Of a stretch of DNA of 64,000 nt, positions 10,580 to 21,180 are shown piece after piece (within the stretch, counting starts at the first letter, position 1; each line of letters starts with the position of its first letter). Source of the DNA: Diphasiastrum complanatum (lineage: Eukaryota > Streptophyta > Lycopodiopsida > Lycopodiales > Lycopodiaceae). The notes beneath the pieces are model-generated. The model was given only the letters and a program-made list of their open reading frames with translations. It ran no database searches and was not told the DNA's origin. The stretch is from positions 31,089,410 through 31,153,409 of the forward strand of contig CM055107.1 of the NCBI GenBank assembly GCA_029204225.1, given 5' to 3'. The position numbers and the translations under genes are program-made.

Positions 10580-11798
10580 TGTCGTGATGTATCAACCTAG
10601 AATTACTAGATTTGTGTAGTATTTATGTCGTTCCCCAAGGAGATAGCACTTAAAAGCTGTTTAATTGGTACAGTCCTGACTTATTTCGAACGGAGTGGAG
10701 TCGTGTGTTAATCTGGTTGTCAACAGACATTTAATAAGTAACCAGTATTACTTTTGTTGTGGGCGTGTGATGATGACAAATACAGAACAACAATCTTCCT
10801 CTATCAAACCGAATGAAAAGCGTCCTACAAGTGAAATGTTATCAGAGTAGCACGAATGAACTACACTCTGCCTGATTAAGTTGTCAACAAAGACTTGTGT
10901 TACATTTGATGCAGACGTGTACGCACAGACAAAAAGTTAATCTTATTTCTTGAACTAATGTATTCTAGACAGAAGTCCTCAACAACTAAAGTCCAGTCAC
11001 AGTTAAAGAACTCAAGTAGTTGGCAAATATGTTAGAAACAATATTTTCGTTAACAACACAAATACAGATCAATAACTCAATTCCTCAAGCAGGGACTAGC
11101 ATTGCACATGTATACATACTACTCTATCAGTGACTGTGGAAAATTGTATCAAATGGATACGTTACTCGGGTGCCAACAAAGTATTCGCGCAGACGGGTAA
11201 GTTAGTTTAAAGTGTTTTCTTTAGATCAACTTTACGGAAACACAACAAACAACTGTAATGAACTATTGTAACTGTCTAACCAAAGAGTGATCTAGTAGAC
11301 TCAAAATCACTCACACTCAACAGTGCGAAGAACAAAAATCAGAAAAGATAACCTTCGTCTCTCTATTCATTTCTTCAATCTCACAAATACAGGAACTCTC
11401 TCTTTCTCTCGGTGGTGTGAGAATGAAGCGTATCTGTATTTATATTACCTACGAAGCGAGCAAACACACCTTTTGAGATTCCTGGTGTGTCGCTCCATTT
11501 ACTACTCTAGTTAATAGATGAGTTATAAATACATATAAATTACATCATTGAAGGTAACTTTCACTAAGAGTTTAATTTACTCTAGTTTAAAGTGACGATA
11601 CAAATCTAGTCACTTTGTATTCCAGGTGTCATTTCATTTTAGAAGGTCTTGTCCTTTAATAGAAGACAGGTCCTTAGCATTTATATCCCAAAAAATAATA
11701 CAGGCCTCTTCAACATATTCATTTGTCCCGTGCATATCTTCATTTCGAAGTATAAATTGCCATATTTGAATAATTATTCACTATTTAGTAAATACACA
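10580..11798 (-). repeat. 3' LTR of gypsy element A
   Basis: About 1219 bp, aligned along its length with 16772-18018 and, inverted, with 27393-28785. Ends are TGTC (plus view) and CACA next to the polypurine tract. It contains a TATA-like TTATAAATA run near 11524 and a short CT run at 11397-11418. Confidence 0.85.
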
Positions 11799-11814
11799 TA
11801 TCTCCTTCCTCAAA
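11799..11814 (-). other. Polypurine tract of element A
   Basis: The minus strand reads TTTGAGGAAGGAGATA directly before the LTR start TGTGTATT. The equivalent in element B is TTTGAGGAGGGGGGTA before TGTAAT, so position and purine content are conserved. Confidence 0.75.
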
Positions 11815-12046
11815 TGTGAAACGTCCTCGTAAACAGATAATCGTCATTTTGAGATTTATTCATTCTTGAGAACAGAACGCTTTCGTGTCGTGGATATTCG
11901 TTAGGTCAAATGTAAAATTTTTTTTTCATCACTTGTTGAATATATGACCTGTACTTGGTATCTCAACATATATCAACAGACACCATTCACATAATAAGCA
12001 TCACATAATCAAAAACATCACATACAAGAAGAAGTTGGGAAAGACT

Positions 12047-12824
12047 TCATGTATTGAGATCCTCGTGTAAATGTTGTGCCATTTCCAAGTCTTTTTGACA
12101 CTCGATCAATAATATGTCTGCTTTTGCTCTGGTGTATCTCCCGATAGGTAAGTTGCCGTATGGTGACAATCTTACAGAAAGTAGAGTGCCATCAAATAAT
12201 TCATGTACTAACTGAAAGTCCTCTTAATTTTTCCTAAGTGTAATCTATTCAATTAAAGTAGATGAAAACTGAATAATTTACACTTTATAATATTTTGGCT
12301 ACAAAAGTGCCAAACTGCCAATAAGCATATGTACATAAAGCTTTATGTTCGCGGGATCTAACTCTGTCTTGCAAATTGTGCTTAATTTTCGCAAAATAGC
12401 TTGAAAAATTTTGCTCCCAGTCGGTGTAAACACTGTACAGCTCTGGGTATGCCATATTTACATTTAACAGCAAACTTGGGTCATCGAAGTCTTCAATATT
12501 TGCCCGGCCTTCTGGTGAATACAACTTGAGCTCTTCATGCCGCCTCCAGAATTTACATTTCGAATCGTTGTGCTTCAAAAATTGGTACTCCTTTCTCCGG
12601 ATGTACTTGAGAGCATACATCAATGTTGAGCCTATATACAATTCAACTGACCCGAATGGCAAAACTTTGAATTTTCCCTAGATTATGGCCCAACATAGAC
12701 ATCCCTTTTGCTCTATGCTAAGCTGGTCCCATAACCACATGAAATCTTCTTTTTCCCACTCTGCCTGCCAGTCCTCGAATGCCATGCCTACTGAGCCTGG
12801 TAGTGTCAAATAGTCGACACGCAT
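12047..12824 (-). pseudogene. Gypsy accessory ORF (copy A), between integrase and 3' LTR
   Basis: From an ATG at 12822-12824 the minus strand reads MRVDYLTLPGSVGMAFEDWQ, then tryptophan-rich sequence (WLWDQLSIEQKGCLCWAII), one TAG, then GKFKVLPFGSVELYIGST and a long open part to 12285, a frameshift, and a conserved end (ELFDGTLL-VRLSPYGNLPI and LLIECQKDLEMA) stopping at TGA 12047-12049. Copy B at 25926-27147 has the same protein at every block, with CAA instead of this TAG and the same final stop, showing that a real protein of roughly 250 residues was once made. It sits where env-like or accessory ORFs occur in some plant gypsy elements, yet shows no signal peptide or membrane segment. Function unknown. 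Confidence 0.75.
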
Positions 12825-12959
12825 TTTGCACATACCTTCTACTTATTCCTCTTCGATCGCTTTGCCTTAGGCAATAAATTTTTGGTCAGTTTGGGTACAT
12901 ACAGTACATCCTTGAGCAAGGTCAATTTACCATTATGAAGATAAAGACGTATTGTAAGT

Positions 12960-13440
12960 GAGCATGAAAGAGTGAGAGTAAAAAGAAAGTGTAAGGTTAA
13001 AAAAATAGAAAGTAACAGTGTTAAACGATGACACAGTGGAGACGATGATCACATGGCAATCTTGATTTGACATCTGTCAAATTCATAAATAAAAGGCGAT
13101 ATTTTTACCGATTTTCAAGATGGCTAAAAAGATAATCTTGAGTAGCTTAAGCCCATTAAAAATTCAAATAATAGTAAAAGTTCACGTCTACGCAGTCTTC
13201 TACATAGTCATAGATATGGACATAAATGTGAATGATGTATGAGAACACATGTGAATTTAAACATTTAATAAAAAGGATTTACAAAATCCAAAAAGAAAGT
13301 AAATAAAAAATAAAACAATAAATAACAATTAAGTAATAAATATATTAATCAAAGAAAAAGAAAAATTTGAAAAGAAGAAAAAGAAAAATTCGGGGTGAAA
13401 TTTTTAAATGATACTCGAAAGATTATCCCCTCAAAATCTT
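12960..13440 (-). other. Conserved spacer between integrase and accessory ORF (copy A)
   Basis: Non-coding, AT-rich, yet aligned over several hundred bases with 62250-62690 of element C, including the run around the CACTGTGTCATCG motif and a CTCACTCTT pyrimidine block. It may carry a promoter or splice site for the accessory ORF, or be untranslated spacer. Confidence 0.55.
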
Positions 13441-13443
13441 TCA

Positions 13444-14095
13444 TTAGAGATAATATTTCTTCAGTCTAGAATTGTTAATACGCGTTGGCAATAATTCACC
13501 GTCCAATGACTGAAGTTGGACAGAACCATTTTCAAATACTTCAATGACCTTGTACGGTCCCATCCACCTCATATAAAGCTTTCCAGGAAATTTCTTATGA
13601 CGATTGTCGTAGATCAAAGCATATTCATTAACCTTAAAATCAATAGTTTTGATATGAGTATCATGATTTTTCTTTCGCTCCTCCTGTATTTTTTCTGTAA
13701 CATCCTTCGAATTGTTTCGAAATTCGGATAGCTCTTCAATAGTCAGCAACCTTTTGTTAATACAATCTGCTTCTGTTCGTTACGCTTGTATTTGAAAAGT
13801 TGGCACCTCAAATTCAATCGACAAAATTGGATGCATACCATATGTAAGAAAATAAGGAGTCTATTTCATTGTGATCTTCTCCATGTTTCTATATGCCCAC
13901 AGTATAGAGGGTAACTTTTGATCCCAGTCTGTAGCATGTGCAATAGTGATCTTATTTAGGATCCTGCATAGTATTCCATTTGCTCTCTCAGTCAACCCAT
14001 TTGCTTTTGAATTATAAGGGTTGTCTTTCTGTGTTTGATCAGAAAATATGTTGTCAGTAGTCGTATCGTATCATTAAGAAAATGGGTACCACGAT
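13444..14095 (-). pseudogene. Gypsy integrase, core end and C-terminal region (element A)
   Basis: The minus strand contains SDRGTHFLND (second catalytic Asp) at about 14080, then in shifted frame NGLTERANGILCRILNK with the catalytic Glu, AYRNMEKIT and a well-kept C-terminal block at 13444-13749 (residues such as YDNRHKKFPGKLYMRWMGPY and LDGELLPTRINNSRLKKYYL) ending at its natural stop. This end resembles the GPY/F module of gypsy integrases. Stops and shifts before it make it non-functional. Element C has the same part at 61600-62240. Confidence 0.8.
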
Positions 14096-14106
14096 CACTG
14101 AGTAAT

Positions 14107-14649
14107 TCAAGAGGACAACCATAATGCGTAATAATAGAATTGAATAGAAAAGAAGCGACAGTTTTTGCATTGCATCGTTTCGTATCCCAACAAATAATGC
14201 CAAAATTTCTTTACAGTAAAAATCATTCCAAGTGCTTCCCTTTCTATTGCCGAATAATTTTTTCTTCGAGGAACTTCGTTGGCGACTAGCATAGGTTTGA
14301 TAACAATAAAGTTCATTGTAAAAGGCTTGGCTTGAATATACATAGTCATGTCCTTTAATTCACCAAGAGACTTTCTTCGTGTCGAATAGGCCAATTTGAT
14401 ATTTCTTTGGATTGGTTGAATATTAGTCAAACCCAAGGCATGAGCAGTGTCTTCAGTTATTATGTTGACACTCGAACCTGAGTCAATTGGCACCTTTTTG
14501 ATTAAACATCCGGCAATTGTGACGTCAATTTTTGGTGCACCAAGGTCTCCTAGATCAATAGATAATATGCCAACATCTGGCAGAGAAATCTGTTTATTCT
14601 TCTTAGGAGCAGAAAGACCTTTTAATTGCTTACGGTAAGAATTGCGCAA
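14107..14649 (-). pseudogene. Fused gypsy protease-RNase H-integrase remnant (element A)
   Basis: One open frame of 180 codons joins three domains. Residues about 35-100 are the aspartic protease with KVPIDSGSSVNIITEDTAHA (catalytic DSG). At about 126 it passes into RNase H (KNYSAIEREALGMIFTVKKF and HYLLGYE). At about 158 it passes into the integrase core start (CKNCRFFSIQF). RT is absent. The two joins are deletions, so the protein is an accident, but the frame has survived without stops. Copies F (34286-34537) and C (60700-60860) hold the undeleted neighbours of these joins. Confidence 0.8.
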
Positions 14650-14737
14650 AAGTTATATTGGAACGAAGTGAACCAATATCAGTTACAATGTCATAGTCTT
14701 TCATCTTCGCTTTCAAAATAGGCTTATCAATAGTGGC

Positions 14738-15355
14738 TTACCAAAGGTTTGTCTTTCTGATTTCAATGTCCCCTTCCTCAAAGGTAATGTTCTTCTCTGC
14801 AGCGGTTGTAATTAGTTCAAAATTGATAATTTCTTTTGCTTCTATAGAAATATCCTTTGAAAATAATTTGGCTGCATCACAATCGTAATCAGGATCAGCT
14901 TTGAGATCTTCTTTCATTATTGACTTGTTCGAAGATTTCTTCTTCGAGGAATTTCTCTGTTTCTTTGAAGATACTTTCGTGTCAGGTTTCGAGGTGCTTT
15001 TGCTTCTCATAGTCACTAAATAACTTCTCAATACCACTTGGCCACAATTGATCAACTGTCTTTGTTGGCTTGGCTTCGATGACATCAACCTTCTGCACAA
15101 CATCATCAGCACAGATTTTAATTTCATATCAGTAACAAATGCAGGTTTGGCTCCATATTGGTACTTTGGATGCGGCATCTGCAGTTGTGGAAAATCCAGA
15201 TACTTGTGGCCAGGTTCTTTACAGTTTGAGCATAAAGGTATATATCCAATTGGCTTCCGTGGCTGCAGAAAATCAAGCGAAAAATGTCTTAGTTCACCAC
15301 AATTATAACATTTTTCCGGCCGTCGAAATGGAAGCATTAATTGCAGGATCAACAA
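14738..15355 (-). CDS. Gypsy Gag C-terminal zinc-knuckle region (element A)
   Basis: Near the N-terminus are CYNCGELRHFSLDF and CSNCKEPGHKYLDF, two knuckles of the CX2CX4HX4C type in which the last Cys is Phe in both. A lysine-rich stretch with KQRNSSKKKSSNKS follows. This part of Gag would bind element RNA. The frame is open for 205 codons between stops and is separated by frame changes from the Gag parts at 15610-16600. Confidence 0.7.
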   Translation of the reverse strand: MLILQLMLPFRRPEKCYNCGELRHFSLDFLQPRKPIGYIPLCSNCKEPGHKYLDFPQLQMPHPKYQYGAKPAFVTDMKLKSVLMMLCRRLMSSKPSQQRQLINCGQVVLRSYLVTMRSKSTSKPDTKVSSKKQRNSSKKKSSNKSIMKEDLKADPDYDCDAAKLFSKDISIEAKEIINFELITTAAEKNITFEEGDIEIRKTNLW

Positions 15356-15609
15356 ATTCTGGTGGATTGTATCTTTTTGGTCTGAACTTTGGTTTTGCCT
15401 TGTTGAGTTGGTGCTGTGGTACCCTAAACATAATTGGTAGTTGCATCATCTTGAAATATGAAAAGCATTTTTTGAGAAGGATATTCGACATAATTTACGT
15501 TCATAGATCTATAATCTTCTTTAGAATGTCCAGATGTATCGCATTTCATACATCAAATTTCTGAGTTTGAAGGAGAAGCCTTCGATCTCTTGTCTACAAC
15601 TTCTGAAAT

Positions 15610-15957
15610 TTAAACTTTCATATCGTTGAACTTCTTATTAAGATCAGCCATATTATTTTTCCAAAGTATTTCAACCTTAGAGGTCGCAAACTTGTCCTCA
15701 ATGATTTTGCTATCTTCTTTTTGTTTGGACTTTCGTTTCTTCCTTCGATCTGTATCATCAGTTTCTGTATCTAATGAGTCACTGGAATCAGACTCGAAAC
15801 TGGAAGAACTTGAATTGGATTTAGATTTAGATTCGTCGTCACTGCCATTGGAGTCATGCTTAGACTTTTGAGTTCGTCTGGTAGAACGTCTTTTGCATGC
15901 TAAATTGGAAGTCTCATAGTTCTCAGCGCTTGCTATGACTGCTGATAAAGAAGTCAT
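15610..15957 (-). CDS. Gypsy Gag middle linker (element A)
   Basis: Open minus-strand frame with a serine and aspartate-rich segment (SSSSSFESDSSDSLDTETDD) followed by RRKKRKSKQKE, a charged linker between capsid and zinc knuckles. No folded domain is visible. It belongs to the same Gag as the neighbouring frames, broken by frameshifts. Confidence 0.6.
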   Translation of the reverse strand: MTSLSAVIASAENYETSNLACKRRSTRRTQKSKHDSNGSDDESKSKSNSSSSSFESDSSDSLDTETDDTDRRKKRKSKQKEDSKIIEDKFATSKVEILWKNNMADLNKKFNDMKV

Positions 15958-16120
15958 ATCTCCTTGTCTGTAGTATCGATCAATATTCGATGCTAAACCT
16001 GCCAGAAACCACTCAACCTACATCGCGACAAGGTACACACCGGTTTTCCAATCAGATTCTTTACTTTTTGTGTGTACCTTCGAAAAGATTTTTTTTTTCT
16101 TTCTTTTGTACATTATTGAG

Positions 16121-16600
16121 TCATCCAAGAATTCTGGATGAATAACCAACTTCTCTAAACTGGTTTAGAAATGCATCTTTCAACAGTAACCAGGTAGCTA
16201 CACGTCCTGATTCAACTTGGTTGTACCATATGTGCGCTTGTTTTCTCAGAAGACCAAAAAAAATCCGCATCTTTTCAGCATCAGTACCTTCGTTATTCGA
16301 GCTAGCAATCGACTTGAACTGCAAAACATAACTATCAATATCATCTGGAGATGTTCCTTTAAAATAATCATATTTGATCTTCGAGATTGAAGTGAAACGG
16401 GGACTTGGGCCTTCCATATTCGGTTCTAGTTCAGGTTCAAATTTTGGCTCTGGATTAGGCTTTGCTTCAGGATCAGGATCTGGAACTAGATTTACAACTT
16501 TCGAACCTGGTTCAGCTGCATCAGAAACTTCAGGATGAGGATTTTTAAATAAATTTTCAAGATTATCAAAGAAAGTTTCGTTAAAATTCTGGATGGGCAA
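16121..16600 (-). CDS. Gypsy Gag capsid region (element A)
   Basis: Starts MPIQNFNETFFDNLENLFKN, then a Pro-Glu-rich run with repeated PEP and PDP, then the retrotransposon capsid pattern: KYDYFKGTSPDDIDSYVLQF, MRIFFGLLRKQAHIWYNQVE and SGRVATWLLLKDAFLNQF. The F-G, L-A-W and W-LK-F spacing is that of Gag capsid domains. The start is the first ATG after the primer site about 140 bases upstream. It loses frame at 16121. Confidence 0.85.
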   Translation of the reverse strand: MPIQNFNETFFDNLENLFKNPHPEVSDAAEPGSKVVNLVPDPDPEAKPNPEPKFEPELEPNMEGPSPRFTSISKIKYDYFKGTSPDDIDSYVLQFKSIASSNNEGTDAEKMRIFFGLLRKQAHIWYNQVESGRVATWLLLKDAFLNQFREVGYSSRILG

Positions 16601-16740
16601 ATTACCTCTTTGAAAAGATTCCTGAAGGCTTTTGAAAAAGTCATCTCAAAGTTTCTGATATCTTTCTAGTCGAACAACTCTATCTGACATACAATGGGGA
16701 TGGAGATGGAGTTTTCAGTTTGTATCAACTTAATTTGGCT

Positions 16741-16759
16741 ATCCTCGGCAACGACACCA
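16741..16759 (-). other. Primer binding site, tRNA-Asp type
   Basis: The minus strand reads TGGTGTCGTTGCCGAGGAT, matching TGGCGCCGTTGCCGGGGAT, the complement of the plant tRNA-Asp 3' end, at 16 of 19 positions. It lies about 12 bases inside the 5' LTR. Confidence 0.8.
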
Positions 16760-16771
16760 AAAATTGGCATA

Positions 16772-18018
16772 TGTCATGATATACTAATCTAGAATTACTA
16801 GATTTGTGTAGTATTTATGTTGTTCCCCAAGGAGATAGCACTTAAAAGTTGTTTAATTGGTGGAGTCCTGACTTATTTCGAATGAAGTGGAGATGTGTGT
16901 TAATCTGGTTGTCAACAGACATTTAATAAATAACTAGTATTAGTTTTGTTGTGGGTGTGTGATGATGACAAATACCAAACAACAATCTTCCTCTATCAAA
17001 CCAAATGAAAAACATTCTGCAAGTGAAATGTTATCAAAGTAGCCTGAATGAACTACACTCTGCCTGATTAAGTTGTCAGCAAAGACGTGTTACGTTCGAT
17101 ACAGATGTGTATGAACAGACAAAAAGTTAATCTTGTTCTTGAACTAATGTATCTAGACAGAAGTCCTCAACAACTAAAGTCCAGTCACGGTTAAAGAACT
17201 CAGGTAGTTTGTGAATATGTTAGAAACAATTATCTTTGGTACCAACACAAATACAGATCGATAACTCAATTCCTCAGGCAGGGACTAGCATTTCACATGT
17301 ATACATACTTCTCTATCAGTGACTGTGAAAAATTGTATCAAAGGAATACATTACTCGGGTGTCGAACATAAAGTATTTGCGCAGATAGGTAAGTTAGTTC
17401 AAAGACAGTTCTTTAGAACAACTTTATGGAAACACAACAAATGACTGTATCAGAACTATTGTGATTGTCTGACCAAAGAGTGATTTAAGTATTGCATAAG
17501 AGATTGCTAGTAGACTCGAAATCACTCACACTCAGTAGTGCGGAGAATAGAAATAAAAAAAGATAACCTTCATCTCTTTATTCACTTCTTCAGTCTCACA
17601 AATACAAGAACTCTCTCTTTCTCTCTGTGGTGTGAGAATGAAGCGTATCTTTTATATTACCTACGAAGCAAACAAACACACCTTTTGAGATTTCTGGTGC
17701 ATCGCTCCATTTACTATTCTAGTTAATAGATGAGTTATAAATAAATATAAATTACATCATTGAAGGTAACTTTCACGAAGAGTTTAATTTACTCTAGTTT
17801 GAAGTGACGATACAAATCTAGTCGCTTCGTGTTCCAGGCATCGTTTCATTTCAGGAGGTCTTGTCCTTTAATAGAAGACAGGTTTTTAGCATTTATATCC
17901 CAAAAAATAATATAGGCCTCTTCAATATATATATATGTCCCGCACATATCTTCATTTCCAAGTATAAATTGCCATATTTGAATAAATATTCACTATTTAG
18001 TAAATACATGGCATCACA
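16772..18018 (-). repeat. 5' LTR of gypsy element A
   Basis: About 1247 bp and strongly similar to 10580-11798. Differences are mostly single-base, with small indels, so the insertion is not recent. It has the same TATA-like run near 17733 and a short CT run at 17605-17622 that in element B has become a 182-bp GA tract. Confidence 0.85.
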
Positions 18019-18047
18019 AAGAGATAATTATAATGTTGTTGTTGAAG

Positions 18048-18330
18048 TTTGATGGACTCGACCAGTATTGATGATGAAGATGATCATGATAGAGAGTAGA
18101 ATTGGAGTTGAGGTGATTGATGATATGATGATAATTGTTATTGTGTATCATATGAAGATGAGTGATCACAATGTTAGAGAATGAGGGGAAATAATGATAA
18201 TGATTATGATCATGATTATCATAGTATTATGATTATGATTATGATTATTGAGAGATTAAATATCAATTTTTATCGAGAGATATAGGGAGATGATTATCAT
18301 GAGAATGATGATGACCAACAGATGTGATAA
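18048..18330 (+). repeat. GAT/ATT-rich low-complexity DNA
   Basis: Irregular GATGAT and ATTATG triplets continue the pattern seen left of element A (10100-10579). The element appears to have landed inside this block. Confidence 0.7.
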
Positions 18331-18779
18331 TGATAATCTCTCTATGATCAACATCAGTTGAGAGTGAATATACCCAATCCCACCATTCAACATTCACTTC
18401 ATAAATCAATTCCATCATTTGAATGATGAGAAGATGAGACATAGCAAGATGATTGTCATAGCCATGTTTGAATTGATCTCGGATCGTTATCTTGTAAGGA
18501 GGTCAATAGGCCTACCTCGACCCATAATTTAATTATGATTATGAGTGTGAGCCGGTCGGAAATAGATAGTGGATAATGAAATGTCTAGAGGAGAAATTAT
18601 GAATCGATTCACTATTGACGGATTCTTGCTCAAAACACGTGTACATTTTGAATCTTTATCTCTAATTTCAGTTCTGCTTGTTACCAGCTAGTTATTTCAC
18701 TTTTTGATTCATTGAAAATTACAAGTCTTAAAAAAAAAAAAAACTCAATTTGGAGCTACATTACGTAGATTTCAAATTT

Positions 18780-19861
18780 GAGTGTTTTGATTGGTCCATG
18801 TGGAAGAAACTTCTGAGAAAAAATAAAAAGTATCTTTTTGAAAGGCCCATTTTGTGCTCAAATTTTCTCTAATGGTTGTAGTATTGTCATGCTTGTCAAA
18901 GGACACACAGGTTTGTCACTCTTAAAATGTACTCACATGCATTAATGACCAAACATGCAAGCCAAAATGCTCAACAAATGATCTGATTGCAACTCGGTTG
19001 AACACCAAATGGTTTTCCACAAACAGATTGCTTCATCGAAATGAATAGTTCCTTACATATCAGAAAACTAAACTAAGCATACAAAAAAACAGAATAAAAA
19101 AACAAGAAAACTAATTAGACAACATTTCGAAAGTCCAAGAATCAAGAAACACACATTTTTTGATTCTTGGACAATGTCCCAAGAATATCAAAAACTAGGA
19201 TGTCAATGGATTTAGAAGATCTCAGCGACATTCAGTTTACTTGAATGCTTGAATCCTGTACTAATCCACAAAAAACAAAAAATCTAATCCACACTACTCT
19301 ATTCCACAACTAAATCCACAAGAACAAGAAAACCAATCCACAACCACAATCAAGAGTGGAAGGGCAAGATCATAAATGCATCACTCAAGAAAACAAAAAT
19401 GATCAACGAGCTTAATGGATGCACCAAACTCGTGGAGGCTATTCTCATTAGGCCATGGAGTAGTTGCATTACACAAAAATCTCTCTTCTACAAAGAGGGG
19501 ACCTCTTAAATAAGCAAGAGAGTCACCTAGGTGGAGCCCATGTGGCAATTCTATATTAAAACAAATTACAAGTGGAATTTCCATCTCCACTAGAGGTCAG
19601 CATGAAAACTCTACTTTTTCTAAGAGGGGTCTACTCATATTTATTTTAAATGCCTAGAAATACTAACTCCTACATGGTCATTCCATTTCTTTTCGGATGC
19701 ACCACGAGGCTCACATAATTTATCATTCTTAGCTAGCATTTCTCGGCTCTCATCCTTCATTCATCCCTTCTTTTTCAGATACGTCTTCGGCCTAAGTGAG
19801 ATGTGTTCTTAAATAGCTTTGGCCTATAAGTATCTTGGGGATTCGTCATAATCAGCCAACA
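18780..19861 (-). repeat. Dispersed LTR-like repeat I, copy 1
   Basis: Matches 40728-41800 in inverted orientation over about 1 kb with scattered changes. Its minus-strand start is TGTTGGCTGATT, the usual start of copia LTRs, and it has a CTTATTTAAGAGG TATA-like site near 19510. The opposite end is not sharp. The open frame at 19381-19590 inside it resembles nothing. Confidence 0.65.
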
Positions 19862-19968
19862 TTATCCCACCCCTACCCCTAGTGTGTTGCAGGACCCATT
19901 GCAACCCATGTTGAATGATATTGCTCCACTTCCACATTGGCATCCTCGATTGTCACTTGGAAAAGTGT

Positions 19969-20606
19969 GTGAAAGATTTCAACTAGTTTAGTCATATTTG
20001 TTACATTTGTTTATTTGACAAATTGAGGCCAACTTTATATTAGACTTAGAGTTTGACTTTTCAAAGTCAATTAGTCTAGAAGTTATTTGAATAAACACTT
20101 TTTGAAAGTGTGGGAACGTTAAGTTTGAGTAGATTCAAATTTGAATGTTGGGTACATTGAATCTAGTCCCAAAAATAGTAGGGTTTACATTTTGGAGGGA
20201 AAGCTAGAGCCAAATAGGGTTTGGACCTGTTATAAAAGGATGCAACTCATGGAGAAGTAGATCTTCTCTCTTCTCTATTTCATTTCATGCTTATACATGG
20301 TTCTCTTGGGTTGTACTATCCATTGGTGCACTATACTTGTGATATCATGCAATTCTATGTGTAGAATGATCTATATTTGTTATTTTCAGATTCACACGTG
20401 TGAAATACAGTAGGGTACTGTTGTTGTATGGACACTAGCTTCTATTTATATTTTAATTCATGTTTGATCAAGTCCTATTAGAGTGTGCATTCTATTTTGT
20501 GTGTAGATGCTGATTTTTCTACATTGGCAAGATGGGTGGAGCAGCTTGTTTTGTAACCAAAGATCCTTTATAGATTTGGATCATCAATGATCTGAATTCT
20601 TTTACA
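19969..20606 (+). repeat. 5' LTR of copia element D
   Basis: Ends in TTTTACA directly before a tRNA-iMet primer site. It is inverted relative to 53850-54504, which follows a copia RNase H, so both are LTRs of one family. It has GTTATAAAAGG near 20236 as a TATA box and a CACACGTGTG palindrome at about 20393. The left edge is approximate. Confidence 0.75.
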
Positions 20607-20618
20607 TGGTATCAAAAC
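20607..20618 (+). other. Primer binding site of copia element D
   Basis: TGGTATCAAAAC differs from the tRNA-iMet consensus TGGTATCAGAGC at two positions and abuts the LTR end ACA. Confidence 0.8.
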
Positions 20619-21180
20619 TTGTGTTTCAAGCTATGAAGGAGGAAATCATATCCATCAATGATTTGGTGAAAATATCAAGGCTAGAGCATGCTAGAGAGGA
20701 TTCTACATCGAAATTGAGTTTCTTGCAATTTTAGATTGGATCTTTTGTAGATCAAAACCCTATATAGGTTTATAAACTTGATCAATTCTGATTTTTTAAT
20801 TCACATGTTGGACTTAGCCGATTTTTGGATCATTGGGTTAGCCTAAGTGGTGGCTAATAGATTGCATATCAAATTTTTAACATTTGCATGTAGATCTAAA
20901 AATATTCAATTTTTTGTGATTTTGTCAAAACCCTAAATATGGTTGGATCTCTAGATAGTGAGTTTGCTCTTAGGAAGTGGCAAGAGTCATTAGATTGAGG
21001 ATAGATCATAGGTTGATTAAGATCTCATGATTCTATGTGTTAATTTGCTTGGTATAAGTGCTATAAGAGAATTGAGTAGTTTCAAATCTTTGTGATTTCT
21101 CTTTGAAAACATTTGTTGTTGTTCAAGGGAGTGCTTTTTGAATTGAAACATGTTGAAAGAGAAGATCAGGTAATTGCTAC

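Larger units (their letters stand above)
10580..18018 (-). mobile_element. Ty3/gypsy element A, internally deleted, with both LTRs
   Basis: Two related LTRs (10580-11798 and 16772-18018) bracket, in minus-strand order, a tRNA-Asp type primer site, gag, zinc knuckles, protease, a fused RNase H remnant, integrase, an accessory ORF and a polypurine tract. RT is missing: the protease frame runs straight into RNase H residues (VPRRKNYSAIEREALG) and from there into integrase. Flanking pentamers GAGAG (left) and AAGAG (right) differ at one base and may be the target-site duplication; both flanks are the same GAT-rich low-complexity DNA, supporting one insertion. The element cannot move alone. The primer type and gag-pol order suggest the Tat/Athila-like side of gypsy; the lineage call is inference. 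Confidence 0.85.
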
